Of a DNA stretch of 64,000 nucleotides, positions 40,497-49,659 are shown in pieces (the stretch's first letter is position 1; each line of letters starts with the position of its first letter). Position numbers and translations under genes: made by a program. Under the pieces are notes generated by a model, which did not search any database, had not been told where the DNA came from, and saw nothing but the letters and a program-made list of their open reading frames with translations. Origin of the DNA: CADCVT01 sp036389485 (GTDB lineage: Bacteria; Actinomycetota; Thermoleophilia; Solirubrobacterales; Solirubrobacteraceae); the NCBI GenBank assembly GCA_036389485.1, contig DASVPR010000045.1, forward strand, positions 62,001-126,000, read 5' to 3'.

Positions 40497-41180
40497 CTAG
40501 ACGGTCCGCAGCGTGACGGGGAACCCGCTGGCGGCTGCCTTCGCGAGGATCCCCTGGAGGGTCGGGCCCTCTTCGGTGCAGGTCCCGATGCACAGGCGGC
40601 TGACGATGCCCAGCGCCTTGCCCGTCCGCTTGTGGACGAGCGGGCCGCCGGAGTCGCCCCAGTGGATCGGGCCGTTGACGCCGTAGATCTCGGTGTCGTC
40701 GAACGAGAAGATCGCGGTGCGCTGCTCCTGGGTCGTCTTCGTGGTGTCGTACCCGACGGCGTAGCCGGACAGCTGGATCGAGTCGCCGGTGAGCGTGTCG
40801 GCCGGCACCGTCGAGCCCTTCGGGTACGCGGGCCAGCCCTTGACGGCGGCCGAGACGCGCCCGACGTCCTCGGAGTCGACCGCGATGAACGCGAAGTCCC
40901 ACGCGGTGTCGTTCTCGTCGCCGACGAAGACGGCCGAGCCGAACTCGACGCCGTCGATGTCTCGGACGCGCGTCCCGACGCCGCCCGGGATGCAGTGGGC
41001 GGCCGTGCCGAGGAGCGTCTGGCCGCTCGGGCCCGTGTACGCGAAGTTCAGGGTGCACGATCCGGCGTCGGTCTCGTGGTACGCGCCGGGCTGCAACGTC
41101 GCGGCCGCCTGCGCCGAGGCCGGAGCCACGGCGAGCAGGAACGCGACGAGAGCCGGCAGCAGGAAGCTGCGGATCCTCAT
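40497..41180 (-). CDS. Secreted trypsin-like serine protease (S1 fold)
   Basis: 227 residues with a signal peptide of about 1-26. The catalytic triad is in place: LLGTAAHCIP for His, AWDFAFIAVD for Asp, and HWGDSGGPLV for Ser. A Cys pair around the His and another in LCIGTCTEEG suggest disulfides, as in streptogrisin-type bacterial enzymes. No pro-region is evident, and the mature part is compact. It would act outside the cell on proteins. Single gene on the minus strand, followed by the hairpin at 40428. Confidence 0.87.
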   Translation of the reverse strand: MRIRSFLLPALVAFLLAVAPASAQAAATLQPGAYHETDAGSCTLNFAYTGPSGQTLLGTAAHCIPGGVGTRVRDIDGVEFGSAVFVGDENDTAWDFAFIAVDSEDVGRVSAAVKGWPAYPKGSTVPADTLTGDSIQLSGYAVGYDTTKTTQEQRTAIFSFDDTEIYGVNGPIHWGDSGGPLVHKRTGKALGIVSRLCIGTCTEEGPTLQGILAKAAASGFPVTLRTV

Positions 41181-41281
41181 CGGAGTTGGTTCCTTCGTGT
41201 CGCGCGGTCCGGATTCCCCTGCCGGGACCGCTGTCGCGTTGTCGACGGTAGCGCGGCCCGCGCCGGTTGACTGACGACGAG

Positions 41282-41872
41282 TCAGTGCCGGTGCCAGCCG
41301 CCTGTCCGTCCCTTGTAGATCCCCTCTCCGGCGATGATTATTCGCGCAGTTCGCACGAGGATCCGGAGGTCGACCCGCCAGGAGCGGTGCTCGATGTACC
41401 AGAGGTCGAGCTCGATCCGCTCGTCCCAGCGCAGCTTCGCCCGGCCGTTGACCTGCGCCCAGCCGGTCAGCCCGGGGCGGACCGCGAGCCGCCCCCGCTG
41501 GCGCTCCGTGTACTGCGCGACCTGGACCTGCACGGTCGGCCGCGGGCCGACGATCGCCATGTCGCCGCGCAGGACGTTGACGAGGTTCGGCAGCTCGTCG
41601 ATCGAGTAGCGGCGCAGGAAGGCGCCGACGCGGGTGATGCGCGGGTCGCCCTCGTTGACCGCCAGGCCGGAGCCCATCGACTCCGCGCCGGCGACCATGG
41701 TCCGCAGCTTGAGCATGTCGAACGGCCGGCCGTCCTTGCCGATGCGCCGCTGGCGGTAGATCGGGTGACCGGGCGTCTCCAGCCGGATGGCGAGGATCGC
41801 CGCGAGCAGCACCGGCGCGGCCAGCAGCAGCGCGACCGACGCGACGGCGAGGTCGAACGCGCGGCGCGTCAC
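41282..41872 (-). CDS. Bacterial sugar transferase (PglC/WcaJ-type phosphoglycosyl transferase)
   Basis: 196 residues from GTG 41872. It transfers a sugar-1-phosphate from a nucleotide sugar to undecaprenyl phosphate, starting a surface glycan. One N-terminal membrane helix (VASVALLLAAPVLLAAILAI) is followed by the hallmark blocks: GHPIYRQRRIGKDG, FDMLKLRTM, RRYSIDELPNLVNVLRGDM with the catalytic Asp-Glu, and VGPRPTVQ. The missing large N-terminal membrane domain makes it PglC-like, the minimal monotopic form. Its start overlaps the stop of the upstream glycosyltransferase (GTGA). Confidence 0.93.
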   Translation of the reverse strand: MTRRAFDLAVASVALLLAAPVLLAAILAIRLETPGHPIYRQRRIGKDGRPFDMLKLRTMVAGAESMGSGLAVNEGDPRITRVGAFLRRYSIDELPNLVNVLRGDMAIVGPRPTVQVQVAQYTERQRGRLAVRPGLTGWAQVNGRAKLRWDERIELDLWYIEHRSWRVDLRILVRTARIIIAGEGIYKGRTGGWHRH

Positions 41873-42939
41873 CGCGTGCCCTCCGCCTGCTCCCAGCCCG
41901 CCTCGGTGCCGTGGCGCAGCCAGTCGTAGAGGCCGAACGCGATCGACGCCTGGGTGAGGACGTAGTAGCGGGCGACGAGGAACGGGCGCGCCCGGGCCGG
42001 CGCGGCGGCTGCTACGAGGAGCGGCAGATGCAGCGCGCGTGACGCGCGCGAGCGGAGGCTGAGCAGGTGGAGGAACGGGCCCGCGTAGCGCAGCCACCGG
42101 TGCGAGGCGATCATGAGCGCGTAGCGCGGCGGCCAGCCCCGCGGGTCGAGCAGCCCGCCGCGCAGGACGATCGGCCACGCGTGGCTCATCATCCGCCGCT
42201 TGCGCGCCCACTCGCCCTCGATCGACGGGACCATCTTCTCGGTCGCCCCCGCGCCCGGGCGGTAGACGCACCGCCACCCGCGGCGCACGAGGTTGAACGG
42301 GAACGACAGGTCGTGGCCCATGACGGGGTCGACGACGAGGTAGGCCTCGCGCCGCGTCGCGTAGAGCGCGCCGTTGCCGCCGGTGACCGACGCCAGCCGC
42401 GACTCCCACCCGCGGATCGCCATCTCGTAGCGCCAGTACAGGCCCTCCTGGTTCGTGCCCTCCTCGTTGACGAACTCGACCCTCCCGCACACGTAGCCGA
42501 CGCGCGCGTCGGCGAACGGCGCGACGAGCTCCCGCAGTGCGTCCGGCGCGAGCGCCGCGTTGGCGTCGGAGAACGCCACGATGCCGTGCGACGCGCGCTC
42601 GACGCCCGCGTCCTGCGCGCGGATCTTCCCGCCGCGCGGCAGCTCGAGCACGACGTGCGCGCCCGCCTCGCGCGCCCGCGCCGCCGTCCGGTCGGTGCAG
42701 CCGTCGCAGGCGACGATCACCTCCAGCTCCGGGTAGTCGAGCGCCAGCGCGTTCTCCACCTTCCGCGCGATCACCGCCTCCTCGTCGTGCGCGGCGATGA
42801 CCAGCGAGACCGGCGGCGTGTCGCGCGCGGGGGGCTCGTCGAGCGGCGCCGGGCGCGCGAGCCGCGCCCACGCCGCGAGCAGCAGCGGGTACCCGACCTG
42901 GGCGTAGGCGAGCAGGGCGAGTGGCAGGCGGCACAGCAC
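41869..42939 (-). CDS. Family 2 glycosyltransferase, membrane-associated
   Basis: 356 residues from GTG 42939; an ATG at 42963 would add eight. The N terminus is one membrane helix (PLALLAYAQVGYPLLLAAWA), then the GT-A domain: SLVIAAHDEEAVIARKVENA, VIVACDGCTD with the metal-binding aspartates, and FSDANAALAP (the DxD-like site), then VTGGNGALYATRR and VMGHDLSFPF. One or two hydrophobic helices lie near the C terminus. A processive or single-step inverting transferase building a surface glycan. It overlaps the sugar transferase gene by 4 nt, so the pair is a coupled unit. The divergent start at 42962 is very close. Confidence 0.88.
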   Translation of the reverse strand: MLCRLPLALLAYAQVGYPLLLAAWARLARPAPLDEPPARDTPPVSLVIAAHDEEAVIARKVENALALDYPELEVIVACDGCTDRTAARAREAGAHVVLELPRGGKIRAQDAGVERASHGIVAFSDANAALAPDALRELVAPFADARVGYVCGRVEFVNEEGTNQEGLYWRYEMAIRGWESRLASVTGGNGALYATRREAYLVVDPVMGHDLSFPFNLVRRGWRCVYRPGAGATEKMVPSIEGEWARKRRMMSHAWPIVLRGGLLDPRGWPPRYALMIASHRWLRYAGPFLHLLSLRSRASRALHLPLLVAAAAPARARPFLVARYYVLTQASIAFGLYDWLRHGTEAGWEQAEGTR

Positions 42940-42961
42940 CGGTCGAGAGTAGGGTGCGGCC

Positions 42962-43930
42962 ATGGACGGCGCGTTCGTCACCGGCGGCTCCGGCTTCATC
43001 GGCGGGCGGCTCATCCGGCGGCTCGTCGCCGACGGCGTGAGCGTCCGCGCGCTGGCCCGCAGCGACTCCGCGGCGCGCAAGGTGCGCGACGCCGGCGCCG
43101 AGCCGGCGCGGGGCGACCTCGACGACTCCGCGGCCCTGCGAAGCGGGATCTCCGGCCGCGAGGTCGTGTTCCACGCGGCGGCCAAGGTCGAGGACTGGGG
43201 CGACCCGCGCGACTTCGAGCGGATCAACGTGCAGGGGACGCGCAACGTCGTCGACGCGGCGCGCGACGCGGGCGCGCGGCGCGTCGTGCACGTGGGGACC
43301 GAGGCGGCGCTCCTCGCCGGCCAGCCGCTCGTCGCGGCGGACGAGTCGCTGCCGCTGCGCCCCGACTCCCCGGCCCTCTACAGCGCGTCGAAGGCGCGCG
43401 CCGAGGCGACCGTGCTGACGGCGGCGCCCGGCGTCGAGACGGTCGTCGTGCGGCCCCGGTTCGTGTGGGGCGCGGGCGACACGACGCTCCTGCCGCAGAT
43501 CGTCGAGCAGATGCGCGCAGGGCAGTGGGCGTGGATCGGCGGCGGGACCCACCGCACGGCGACCACGCACGTCGACAACACGGTCGAGGGGCTCGTGCTC
43601 GCCGCGACGCGAGGGCGCGACCGCGGCGTCTGGTTCGTCACCGACGGCGGCTCGGTCGTCTTCCGCGACTTCGTGAGCGACCTCGCCCGCACGCAGGGCG
43701 TCGACCCGCCCGACAGGAGCATCCCGAAGCCGGTCGCCCGCGCCGCCGGCGTCGTCGCCGAGGCGCTGTGGCGCGCGCTCCCGCTCCCCGGCCGCCCGCC
43801 GGTCACGCGGTTCGCGACGTGGGTCGCCTCGGACGAGTGCACGATCTCCATCGCCCGCGCTCGCGAGGACCTCGGCTACGAGCCCGTCCGCACCCGCGAG
43901 GAGGGGCTCGCGGAGCTGCGCGCCAACTGA
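42962..43930 (+). CDS. NAD-dependent epimerase/dehydratase (extended SDR)
   Basis: 322 residues from ATG 42962. Cofactor loop FVTGGSGFIGGR lies at residues 5-16, ARGDLDD follows strand 3, and the active site is YSASKAR with the Ser-containing HVGTEAAL upstream, where the usual Ser is replaced by Thr. ATTHVDNTVEGLVLAA is the conserved substrate-domain helix of the 3-beta-HSD/sterol-type extended SDRs. It may act on a nucleotide sugar, given the flanking transferase genes, or on an isoprenoid. Divergent from the GT2 gene. Confidence 0.82.
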   Translation: MDGAFVTGGSGFIGGRLIRRLVADGVSVRALARSDSAARKVRDAGAEPARGDLDDSAALRSGISGREVVFHAAAKVEDWGDPRDFERINVQGTRNVVDAARDAGARRVVHVGTEAALLAGQPLVAADESLPLRPDSPALYSASKARAEATVLTAAPGVETVVVRPRFVWGAGDTTLLPQIVEQMRAGQWAWIGGGTHRTATTHVDNTVEGLVLAATRGRDRGVWFVTDGGSVVFRDFVSDLARTQGVDPPDRSIPKPVARAAGVVAEALWRALPLPGRPPVTRFATWVASDECTISIARAREDLGYEPVRTREEGLAELRAN

Positions 43931-43969
43931 CGCGCGTTGCCCGGCCGAAGGCGTACGTTTCGCAGCGAT

Positions 43970-46558
43970 ATGCGGTTCCTCGTCGCCGCGCTCGCCGCGA
44001 CCGCTCTCGTCCTCCCCGGCGCCGCCCTGGCCCATGAGCTGTTCGACCACGCGCCGCCGTCGCTGGCGCCGCGGCCGGCGCCGACGACGATGGGCGCCGA
44101 CATGGGGCCCGAGACCGCCCAGTGGGAGTTCGTGACGAGCATCGCGACGGGCAACCCGCACACCGACCTCGACTTCTTCCGCCGCAACGGCAACGTCTAC
44201 GCCGCCGTCGGCACGCTGGGCGTCGCGCCCAACGGCGGCGGCCAGACCATCGTGCAGCTGACCGACGGCGACGAGGTGCGGCCGCGGTTCGTGGCGCAGG
44301 CGCCGACCGCGTCCTGCGTCGCGAACGAGGCCGCCGCGCTCGGCCTCCAGCACGACGCCGAGGTCGCGCCGAAGGGCGGCCAGATCCTCAACAGCTTCAA
44401 CCCGTACGCGCCGCAGGGCGACGCGCAGATCCTCATCGACGCGACCGACGCGCAGGGCCGCTGCCACGACGCCGGGAGCTTCGGCGGGCTCAGCGCCCAG
44501 GGCCAGGCCGTGATCCGCGACAAGATGGGCGGGCTGGAGATCATCGACCTCGACGACCCGTCGAATCCCCGCGAGATCGGGCTCACGTCGCACATCGGCG
44601 AGGCCCACACGGTCAACGTCGACCCGAAGCGCCCCCACATCGCGTACGCCGTGACGTCCGACAGCACGGGCGTCAACGCGGAGGGCGTGCGGTCGAACGA
44701 GGTCGAGGGCTCCACGTCGCGCGCGCTCGACGGGTTCGAGCTCGTCGACCTGTCGTCGTGCATGAACTTCCCGGTCGGGACCTCGATCACCGAGAAGCGC
44801 GACCGCTGCCGGCCGCAGGTGTTCCGCTACCGCTGGCCGTCGGTGGCGATGTCGCGCGGCACGACCGGCGGCAACATCTACGGCTGCCATGAGCTCGAGG
44901 TCTACCCCGACGACCGGCTGACCTGCGGCAGCGGCCAGGCGCTGATGGTGTTCGACATGAGCGGCGCCTTCGACGACCGCGGCACGCCGGACGACTACAC
45001 GGACGACAGGCCGAGGGGCACGCCGCTGCCCTGCACGCTGCGCGACAGCGCGTCGTCGGCGTTCCCGACGGGGGCGAAGGTGACCGACTGCGTCGACGGC
45101 GCCGGCGAGGGCGCGGACGACCTGATCGTCTCGAAGTGGCTGCGGAGCGGCGCGCCGTCGCTCGAGGGCGTCGAGCACCTCGGCAACGCGTTCCACATGG
45201 GCCGCGGCGGGCCGCGCGGCGTGCTGGAGGACATCGACTTCGACCACGAGGCCGAGCTGAGCGCCTCGGGGAACCTGCTGATCGCGACCGACGAGCGCGG
45301 CGGCGGGGTGACGCCGCCGGGCGCGAGCTGCGCCGAGGGCAACCCGAGCGACCTCGACACGAGCAACGGCGGCGTGCACTTCTATCGCGCCGACACGCTC
45401 TTCAAGACCACGCCCGCGACGCCGGAGGAGGCGGACGCGTCCTACGCCCGCACGCCCGACGGCGCGAAGGCGATCTACCGCGCGGCCGTGCGCACCGGGG
45501 CGCAGGCGACCGTCTGCACCGCGCACGTCTTCCAGCAGATCCCGGGCCAGAACCGGATCTTCATGGGGTGGTACTCGCAGGGGACGCAGGTGATCGACTT
45601 CGCCGAGAACCCGGACGGCACGGTGGAGGCGAAGGAGGCGGGCTGGTTCATCCCCCAGAACGCGAACGAGTGGGTCTCGGCGATCTTCAAGGCGCAGGAG
45701 AACCCCGACGGGACGTTCACCTACTGGGGCGCCGCGGCCGACTTCAACCTCGGCGAGAGCGGGCGCAACGCGATCGACGTCTACCGCGTGACGCTGCCGG
45801 CGCCGCCGAAGCCTGCGGACGGGCCCGGCGTGCTGCCGCGGCGGATCCGCGGGCAGGAGGTCAAGGACCCCGTGACCGGCGAGACCGTGATCGCGGGCCC
45901 GCAGGCCGGCGCGCCGCGGTGCGTCGACGTGCGGACGATCCGCTCGGCGAAGGTGAGCCGGGCCGGGCGGCGGCTCGGGTTCGCGTTCCGCGCCGACGCT
46001 CCCGTCACGATCGACCTCTTCCAGTACGCGAGGCGCGGCGTCGTCACCGGCGAGCGGCTCGTCCGCCGCTTCCGCGACGTGAGCGGCACGGTGCGGTGGA
46101 ACGGCCGCGACCGCCGGGGCCGCCGCCTGACCGACGGCTACTACGTCGTGCGCTTCAGCGCCCGCACGCCGGCGGGGACCGTGTACGAGCGGCGCTTCCC
46201 GCTCGTGCGGCGCAGCGGGCGCTTCGCGCGGCTGCCCGGCTACGAGCGCCGCGACGGATGCGGGCTGCTGCGGAGGTTCAAGCTGCTGCGCCCCGTCTTC
46301 GGCGGGCGCAACGCGCGGCCGCTGACGATCGGGTTCCGCCTCGCCTCGCAGGCGCGCGCGTCGATCGTCGTGCGCCGCGTGGGCGGGCGCGTCGTCAAGC
46401 GCTTCGACGAGCAGGGCTACGTCGGCGGCGTCGTGCACCGCAGGCGCATCAACGCCAAGCTGGCGCGCCGCCTGCGCCGCGGGCAGTACAGCGTGACCTT
46501 GATCGTCCGCGACGGCGCGCGCACAATCACGTCCACCCTGAGGGCAACGAGGGTCTAG
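43970..46558 (+). CDS. Large secreted LVIVD-like propeller protein
   Basis: 862 residues from ATG 43970. Signal peptide about 1-21 (ALVLPGAALA). The long middle part has repeated strands such as GGLEIIDLDDPSNPREIG and the HTVNVDPKRPHIAYAV turn, which look like LVIVD repeats, a propeller found in exported choice-of-anchor proteins. Many Cys pairs suggest disulfides. Residues of about 670-862 are a separate basic beta region with two FlgD-like Ig modules (TVRWNGRDRRGRRLTDGYYVV). Probably a surface or matrix protein; enzymatic residues are not apparent. A hairpin follows at 46572. Confidence 0.75.
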   Translation: MRFLVAALAATALVLPGAALAHELFDHAPPSLAPRPAPTTMGADMGPETAQWEFVTSIATGNPHTDLDFFRRNGNVYAAVGTLGVAPNGGGQTIVQLTDGDEVRPRFVAQAPTASCVANEAAALGLQHDAEVAPKGGQILNSFNPYAPQGDAQILIDATDAQGRCHDAGSFGGLSAQGQAVIRDKMGGLEIIDLDDPSNPREIGLTSHIGEAHTVNVDPKRPHIAYAVTSDSTGVNAEGVRSNEVEGSTSRALDGFELVDLSSCMNFPVGTSITEKRDRCRPQVFRYRWPSVAMSRGTTGGNIYGCHELEVYPDDRLTCGSGQALMVFDMSGAFDDRGTPDDYTDDRPRGTPLPCTLRDSASSAFPTGAKVTDCVDGAGEGADDLIVSKWLRSGAPSLEGVEHLGNAFHMGRGGPRGVLEDIDFDHEAELSASGNLLIATDERGGGVTPPGASCAEGNPSDLDTSNGGVHFYRADTLFKTTPATPEEADASYARTPDGAKAIYRAAVRTGAQATVCTAHVFQQIPGQNRIFMGWYSQGTQVIDFAENPDGTVEAKEAGWFIPQNANEWVSAIFKAQENPDGTFTYWGAAADFNLGESGRNAIDVYRVTLPAPPKPADGPGVLPRRIRGQEVKDPVTGETVIAGPQAGAPRCVDVRTIRSAKVSRAGRRLGFAFRADAPVTIDLFQYARRGVVTGERLVRRFRDVSGTVRWNGRDRRGRRLTDGYYVVRFSARTPAGTVYERRFPLVRRSGRFARLPGYERRDGCGLLRRFKLLRPVFGGRNARPLTIGFRLASQARASIVVRRVGGRVVKRFDEQGYVGGVVHRRRINAKLARRLRRGQYSVTLIVRDGARTITSTLRATRV

Positions 46559-46571
46559 CCCTTCCCGGGGA

Positions 46572-46612
46572 CCGGGCGGCGCCGCGACTGGGGGGTCAGC
46601 GGCGTCGCCCGG
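46572..46612 (+). terminator. Hairpin after the large secreted gene
   Basis: Arms 46572-46585 and 46599-46612 pair over 14 bp with one G-T wobble. The 13-nt loop contains CTGGGGGGTC, the same core as in the hairpin at 40428. Confidence 0.6.
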
Positions 46613-46628
46613 CCATACTGCGCTCGCG

Positions 46629-46994
46629 ATGACCGCCGATCCCGGACCGCCCAGCACCGGCCTCGACCGCCGCGACGTCCTGCGGCTCGCCGGGCTGATC
46701 GCGGCGCTGCTCGTGCTCGTCGGCGTGGTGCTCCTCGCGGGCGGGGGCGGCGGCGAGTCGTCCTCGAAGGCGTCGAGCGGGCAGATGACGGGCGTGCTGA
46801 CCGAGGTGACGGACACGAAGCTGACGCTGCGCACGGCGGACGGCGACACGCAGTCGTTCGTCATCCGCCCCCAGGACCAGCGCAACCTCGACCTGTTCCA
46901 CCTCCAGACCCACGCCGCCGACGCGCTGCCCTCGATCGTCTACTACGAGCAGGAGGGCGCCACGCTCTACGCGATCCGGGTCGACGACGCGTAG
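46629..46994 (+). CDS. Small single-pass membrane protein with exposed beta domain
   Basis: 121 residues from ATG 46629. TM helix of about 19-42 (VLRLAGLIAALLVLVGVVLLAGG) after a short cytoplasmic tail, a Gly/Ser linker, then about 70 residues predicted as strands (MTGVLTEVTDTKLTLRTADG, QSFVIRPQDQRNL), with an OB- or DUF5666-like feel. Such domains bind or present small ligands, but no function is recognised. It converges on the gene at 46997, with 2 bp between the stops. Confidence 0.7.
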   Translation: MTADPGPPSTGLDRRDVLRLAGLIAALLVLVGVVLLAGGGGGESSSKASSGQMTGVLTEVTDTKLTLRTADGDTQSFVIRPQDQRNLDLFHLQTHAADALPSIVYYEQEGATLYAIRVDDA

Positions 46995-46996
46995 CG

Positions 46997-47332
46997 TCAG
47001 CCCACCTCGACGCCCAGGCGCGCGAAGCGCTCGCGCAGCCCCTCGGTGTCGCGGGCGGTGATCAGCTCGCAGTCGAGGACCCGGCCCGCGAGCGCCTCGC
47101 CGAGCGGCTGCTCGCGCTCGCCGAAGACGACGACGGCGACGGGGCGGCCGGGCAGCCGGCTCAGCAGGCGGCGCGCCTGGCCCTTCGTCCGCCGGCCCTG
47201 CGCGAACCCGATCCGGCCGGGCTCGAGCGCGACGACGCCCGGGCCGCGCAGGAGCCGCTCGACCGCCTCGCGCTGCTCGAGCTCCTCGACCGGGCGCGGC
47301 AGCAGGAGGACGGCGATGCTCGCGCGCGCCAT
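46997..47332 (-). CDS. Small soluble protein of unknown function
   Basis: 111 residues from ATG 47332, directly abutting the TAG of the upstream gene (47333). It contains alternating strands and helices: a first strand ASIAVLLLPRP, the helix LEQREAVERLL, then VVALEPGRIGFAQ, and RPVAVVVFGEREQPL, which looks like a small Rossmann-like alpha/beta unit. No known motif. It is the last gene of the six-gene operon starting at 53852, so it probably acts with the glycan/phosphatase genes upstream. Confidence 0.68.
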   Translation of the reverse strand: MARASIAVLLLPRPVEELEQREAVERLLRGPGVVALEPGRIGFAQGRRTKGQARRLLSRLPGRPVAVVVFGEREQPLGEALAGRVLDCELITARDTEGLRERFARLGVEVG

Positions 47333-49123
47333 CTAGCCCGTCTTCAGCAGCGTCCACATCCGGCCGAGCAGCTCCCGGCTCTCGACGTCGCTCGACAGGC
47401 GCGTCGCGAAGCCGGGGATGCCGGGGCGGATCACGAGCCCCTGGCCGTAGCGCACGGCCACGATCGCCGGGGGCTGCCCGGTCGCGCCCGCGGTGGAGAG
47501 CGCGCGCGCCTCGCGGCCGACGTCGAGCGTCGGCTCGTACGCCGGGACGTCGCTGAAGAGCCCCTCGCCGCCGGCGAAGAGCTGGAGCTGCGGGTCGTCC
47601 TCCCTGATCGTGAGCTCGACCGGCTGGTCGTCGCGCACCTCGCCCAGCCGGGCGCCGAACAGGTCCGTGCGCTCCGGCGCGCCGGGATCGACCAGCTGGG
47701 TCTGGGTCTGCTCGACCTGGCGGCGCAGCGAGTCGGTGCCGAGCGACACGAGCGTGTGACCGCGCGCCGCCGCGAACGAGCGCAGCCGGCGCCGCACGTC
47801 GCTGGTCAGCCAGACCGTGTCGCCGGCCAGCAGGACGCCGCGGTGGCCCTCGATCTGCGGGCCGCGGCGCACCGCGAGCGCGACGTCCGTCGTCAGGTCG
47901 TAGCGCAGGCCGGTGCGGTCGAGGTGGGCGAGCAGCGGCCCCTCGTTCTCGGTGAGCCCCTGCGGCAGCCCGTCGCGGGCGAACACGCGCCCGATCCGCA
48001 CGGGGCCGCCGAGCTCGAGCGTGTTGGGGATGCCGTCGGCGTCGTCGTCGACGGGGTTGCGGCCCTGCCAGGTCGTCGCGGGCAGCACGACGAGCACGCG
48101 GTTGTCGTCGCGGTCGTCGACGGCGAGCGGGACGCGCGCGGCCCGCGTGCGCGTGCGGACCTCGTAGAGGAACAGGCCGGACTTGCCGTTCGGCGGGCGG
48201 ACGCGGAACGCGCCGCCGCTCGAGTGCCGGCCGCGGCGGCTCGGCAGCGGCGAGCCGACGCGGCGCAGGGTCCAGTTCCACGCCGCGCCGCGCGAGTCGA
48301 CGCCGACCTCCGCCGCCTTGCCGGCGGCGATCGGCACGACCGGCGGCTGCAGGCCGAGGTAGCGGATCGTGATCCCGGCGCGGCCGGCGACCTTCACGCC
48401 GGGGCGCAGGCGGAACGGCCGCGGCGCGTTGGAGCCGATGTTGCCGGCGCGGTCGCGCGAGCGGACGACGACGGCGAACGTCCCGGGCGCGAGCCGGCGG
48501 CCGTCCTCGTTCGTGCCGTCCCACGTCGCGGTCCCTCCCTCCTCCGGCTTCAGCGTGCTGACGAGGCGCGGGCCGCGGTCCGTTCTCCACACCTCGACCT
48601 CGACCCGCCGGCCGGGCGCGCGGAACCGGATCTGCGCGGGCGCGCGATCGCGGCGGGGCAGCAGCTCCGGGCCGTCGCCGGACTCGGGCCCGATGTCGAT
48701 CACGCGCGGCTTCGGCGGCGTCGTGTCGAGTCTCACGCTGCGGCGCAGCGTGACCGTGCGGCCCTGGCGCTCGAGCGTGAGGCGGATCCGGTAGCGGCCG
48801 TCGGGCGCGCGCTTGCCGTCGTCGGCGATCCCGTCCCAGCTGACCTGGCGCTGGTGCCACCTCGTGATCTTCAGGTCCTCGGCGATCGTCGCGACGGGGT
48901 CGCCGTTGTCGTCGATGACCGTCGCGCGGACCTCGTCGTCCTTGGAGAGCGTGAACGAGATCCGCATGCGGTCGAAGCGGCTGTCGTGGTTGGGGGAGAA
49001 GACGCGCGCGCCCATCACGCGCTGCACGACCGACGGCTCGCTCTTGAGCTTCTGCGCGACGAGGAACGCGGCGAAGGTGGCGACGACGAGCGCGGCGAAG
49101 ACGCCGGCGGCCAGGCGCGTCAC
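47333..49123 (-). CDS. Exported protein with FlgD-like Ig modules and a dimethylformamidase-like C-terminal domain
   Basis: 596 residues from GTG 49123, overlapping the phosphatase stop (GTGA). An N-terminal signal anchor of about 5-24 is followed by Ig modules typical of exported FlgD-like proteins (FSPNHDSRFDRMRISFTL and ATWDGTNEDGRRLAPGTF). The C-terminal half, residues of about 360-590, resembles the N,N-dimethylformamidase large-subunit fold: VLVVLPATTWQGRNPVDDD, YDLTTDVAL, and VLLAGDTVWLTSDVRRRL. No clear catalytic Cys triad is seen, so it may bind rather than cut. It lies in the middle of the six-gene operon. Confidence 0.75.
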   Translation of the reverse strand: MTRLAAGVFAALVVATFAAFLVAQKLKSEPSVVQRVMGARVFSPNHDSRFDRMRISFTLSKDDEVRATVIDDNGDPVATIAEDLKITRWHQRQVSWDGIADDGKRAPDGRYRIRLTLERQGRTVTLRRSVRLDTTPPKPRVIDIGPESGDGPELLPRRDRAPAQIRFRAPGRRVEVEVWRTDRGPRLVSTLKPEEGGTATWDGTNEDGRRLAPGTFAVVVRSRDRAGNIGSNAPRPFRLRPGVKVAGRAGITIRYLGLQPPVVPIAAGKAAEVGVDSRGAAWNWTLRRVGSPLPSRRGRHSSGGAFRVRPPNGKSGLFLYEVRTRTRAARVPLAVDDRDDNRVLVVLPATTWQGRNPVDDDADGIPNTLELGGPVRIGRVFARDGLPQGLTENEGPLLAHLDRTGLRYDLTTDVALAVRRGPQIEGHRGVLLAGDTVWLTSDVRRRLRSFAAARGHTLVSLGTDSLRRQVEQTQTQLVDPGAPERTDLFGARLGEVRDDQPVELTIREDDPQLQLFAGGEGLFSDVPAYEPTLDVGREARALSTAGATGQPPAIVAVRYGQGLVIRPGIPGFATRLSSDVESRELLGRMWTLLKTG

Positions 49124-49659
49124 AGGCGGATGAGCTCCGCGTTCGGGACCGTCCACTCGTGGTAGGTGCGCAGGCCGCGGCGATGGGTGTGCGCGAGCGC
49201 GCAGCGCACGACCCCCCGGTGGCAGACCACGAGCGCGGGCAGCTCGCCGCGCTGGGTGATGTCGACGAGCGCCGCCACGACCCGCTCCTGCTGCTCGGCG
49301 AACGACTCGCCGCCGGGGAAGCGGAACTCGTCCCCCGCTCGTCTGAACGCCGCCCACGCGTCGGGGTCGTCGCGCTCGACGTCGGCCTTCAGGCGGTCCT
49401 GCCAGTCGCCGACGTCGACCTCCTTGAGCCGGTCGTCCTCCCTCACCTCTCGCCGGACTCGCTCCGCCACGATCTCGGCCGTCTCCTTCGCGCGGATCAG
49501 CGGGCTCGTGTAGATGATCTCCACCCTCTCCGCCGCGACCTTCGCGGCGAGCTCGCGCGCCTGCTCGCGGCCGCGGTCGTTGAGCGGGACGTCCTTCTGG
49601 CCCTGGAATCGCCGCTCCCTGTTCTCCGTCGTCTCGCCGTGGCGGGCGAGGAGGATCAC
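49120..49659 (-). CDS. Histidine phosphatase (phosphoglycerate-mutase superfamily)
   Basis: 179 residues from GTG 49659, overlapping the upstream stop as GTGA. RHGETTEN is the phosphate-binding motif with the phosphohistidine. YTSPLIRAKETAE, EVDVGDWQD, and VCHRGVVRC with the second His complete the site. Broad-specificity phosphatases of this group act on small phosphorylated metabolites. Placed directly after the phosphosulfolactate synthase gene, it would be well suited to remove phosphate from phosphosulfolactate, a role that the classical ComB phosphatase fills elsewhere (inference). It also overlaps the following exported-protein gene. Confidence 0.87.
   Translation of the reverse strand: MILLARHGETTENRERRFQGQKDVPLNDRGREQARELAAKVAAERVEIIYTSPLIRAKETAEIVAERVRREVREDDRLKEVDVGDWQDRLKADVERDDPDAWAAFRRAGDEFRFPGGESFAEQQERVVAALVDITQRGELPALVVCHRGVVRCALAHTHRRGLRTYHEWTVPNAELIRL

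Noticed and set aside
41265..41281. Small inverted repeat ACTGAC/GTCAGT near the sugar transferase stop
   Set aside because: Only 6 bp, partly formed by the stop codon region; too weak to call a terminator.
41873..46885. Upstream part of a very long minus-strand frame that ends in the sugar transferase
   Set aside because: Only the last 196 residues match a family; the rest is antisense to the epimerase and LVIVD genes and overlaps the GT2 gene.
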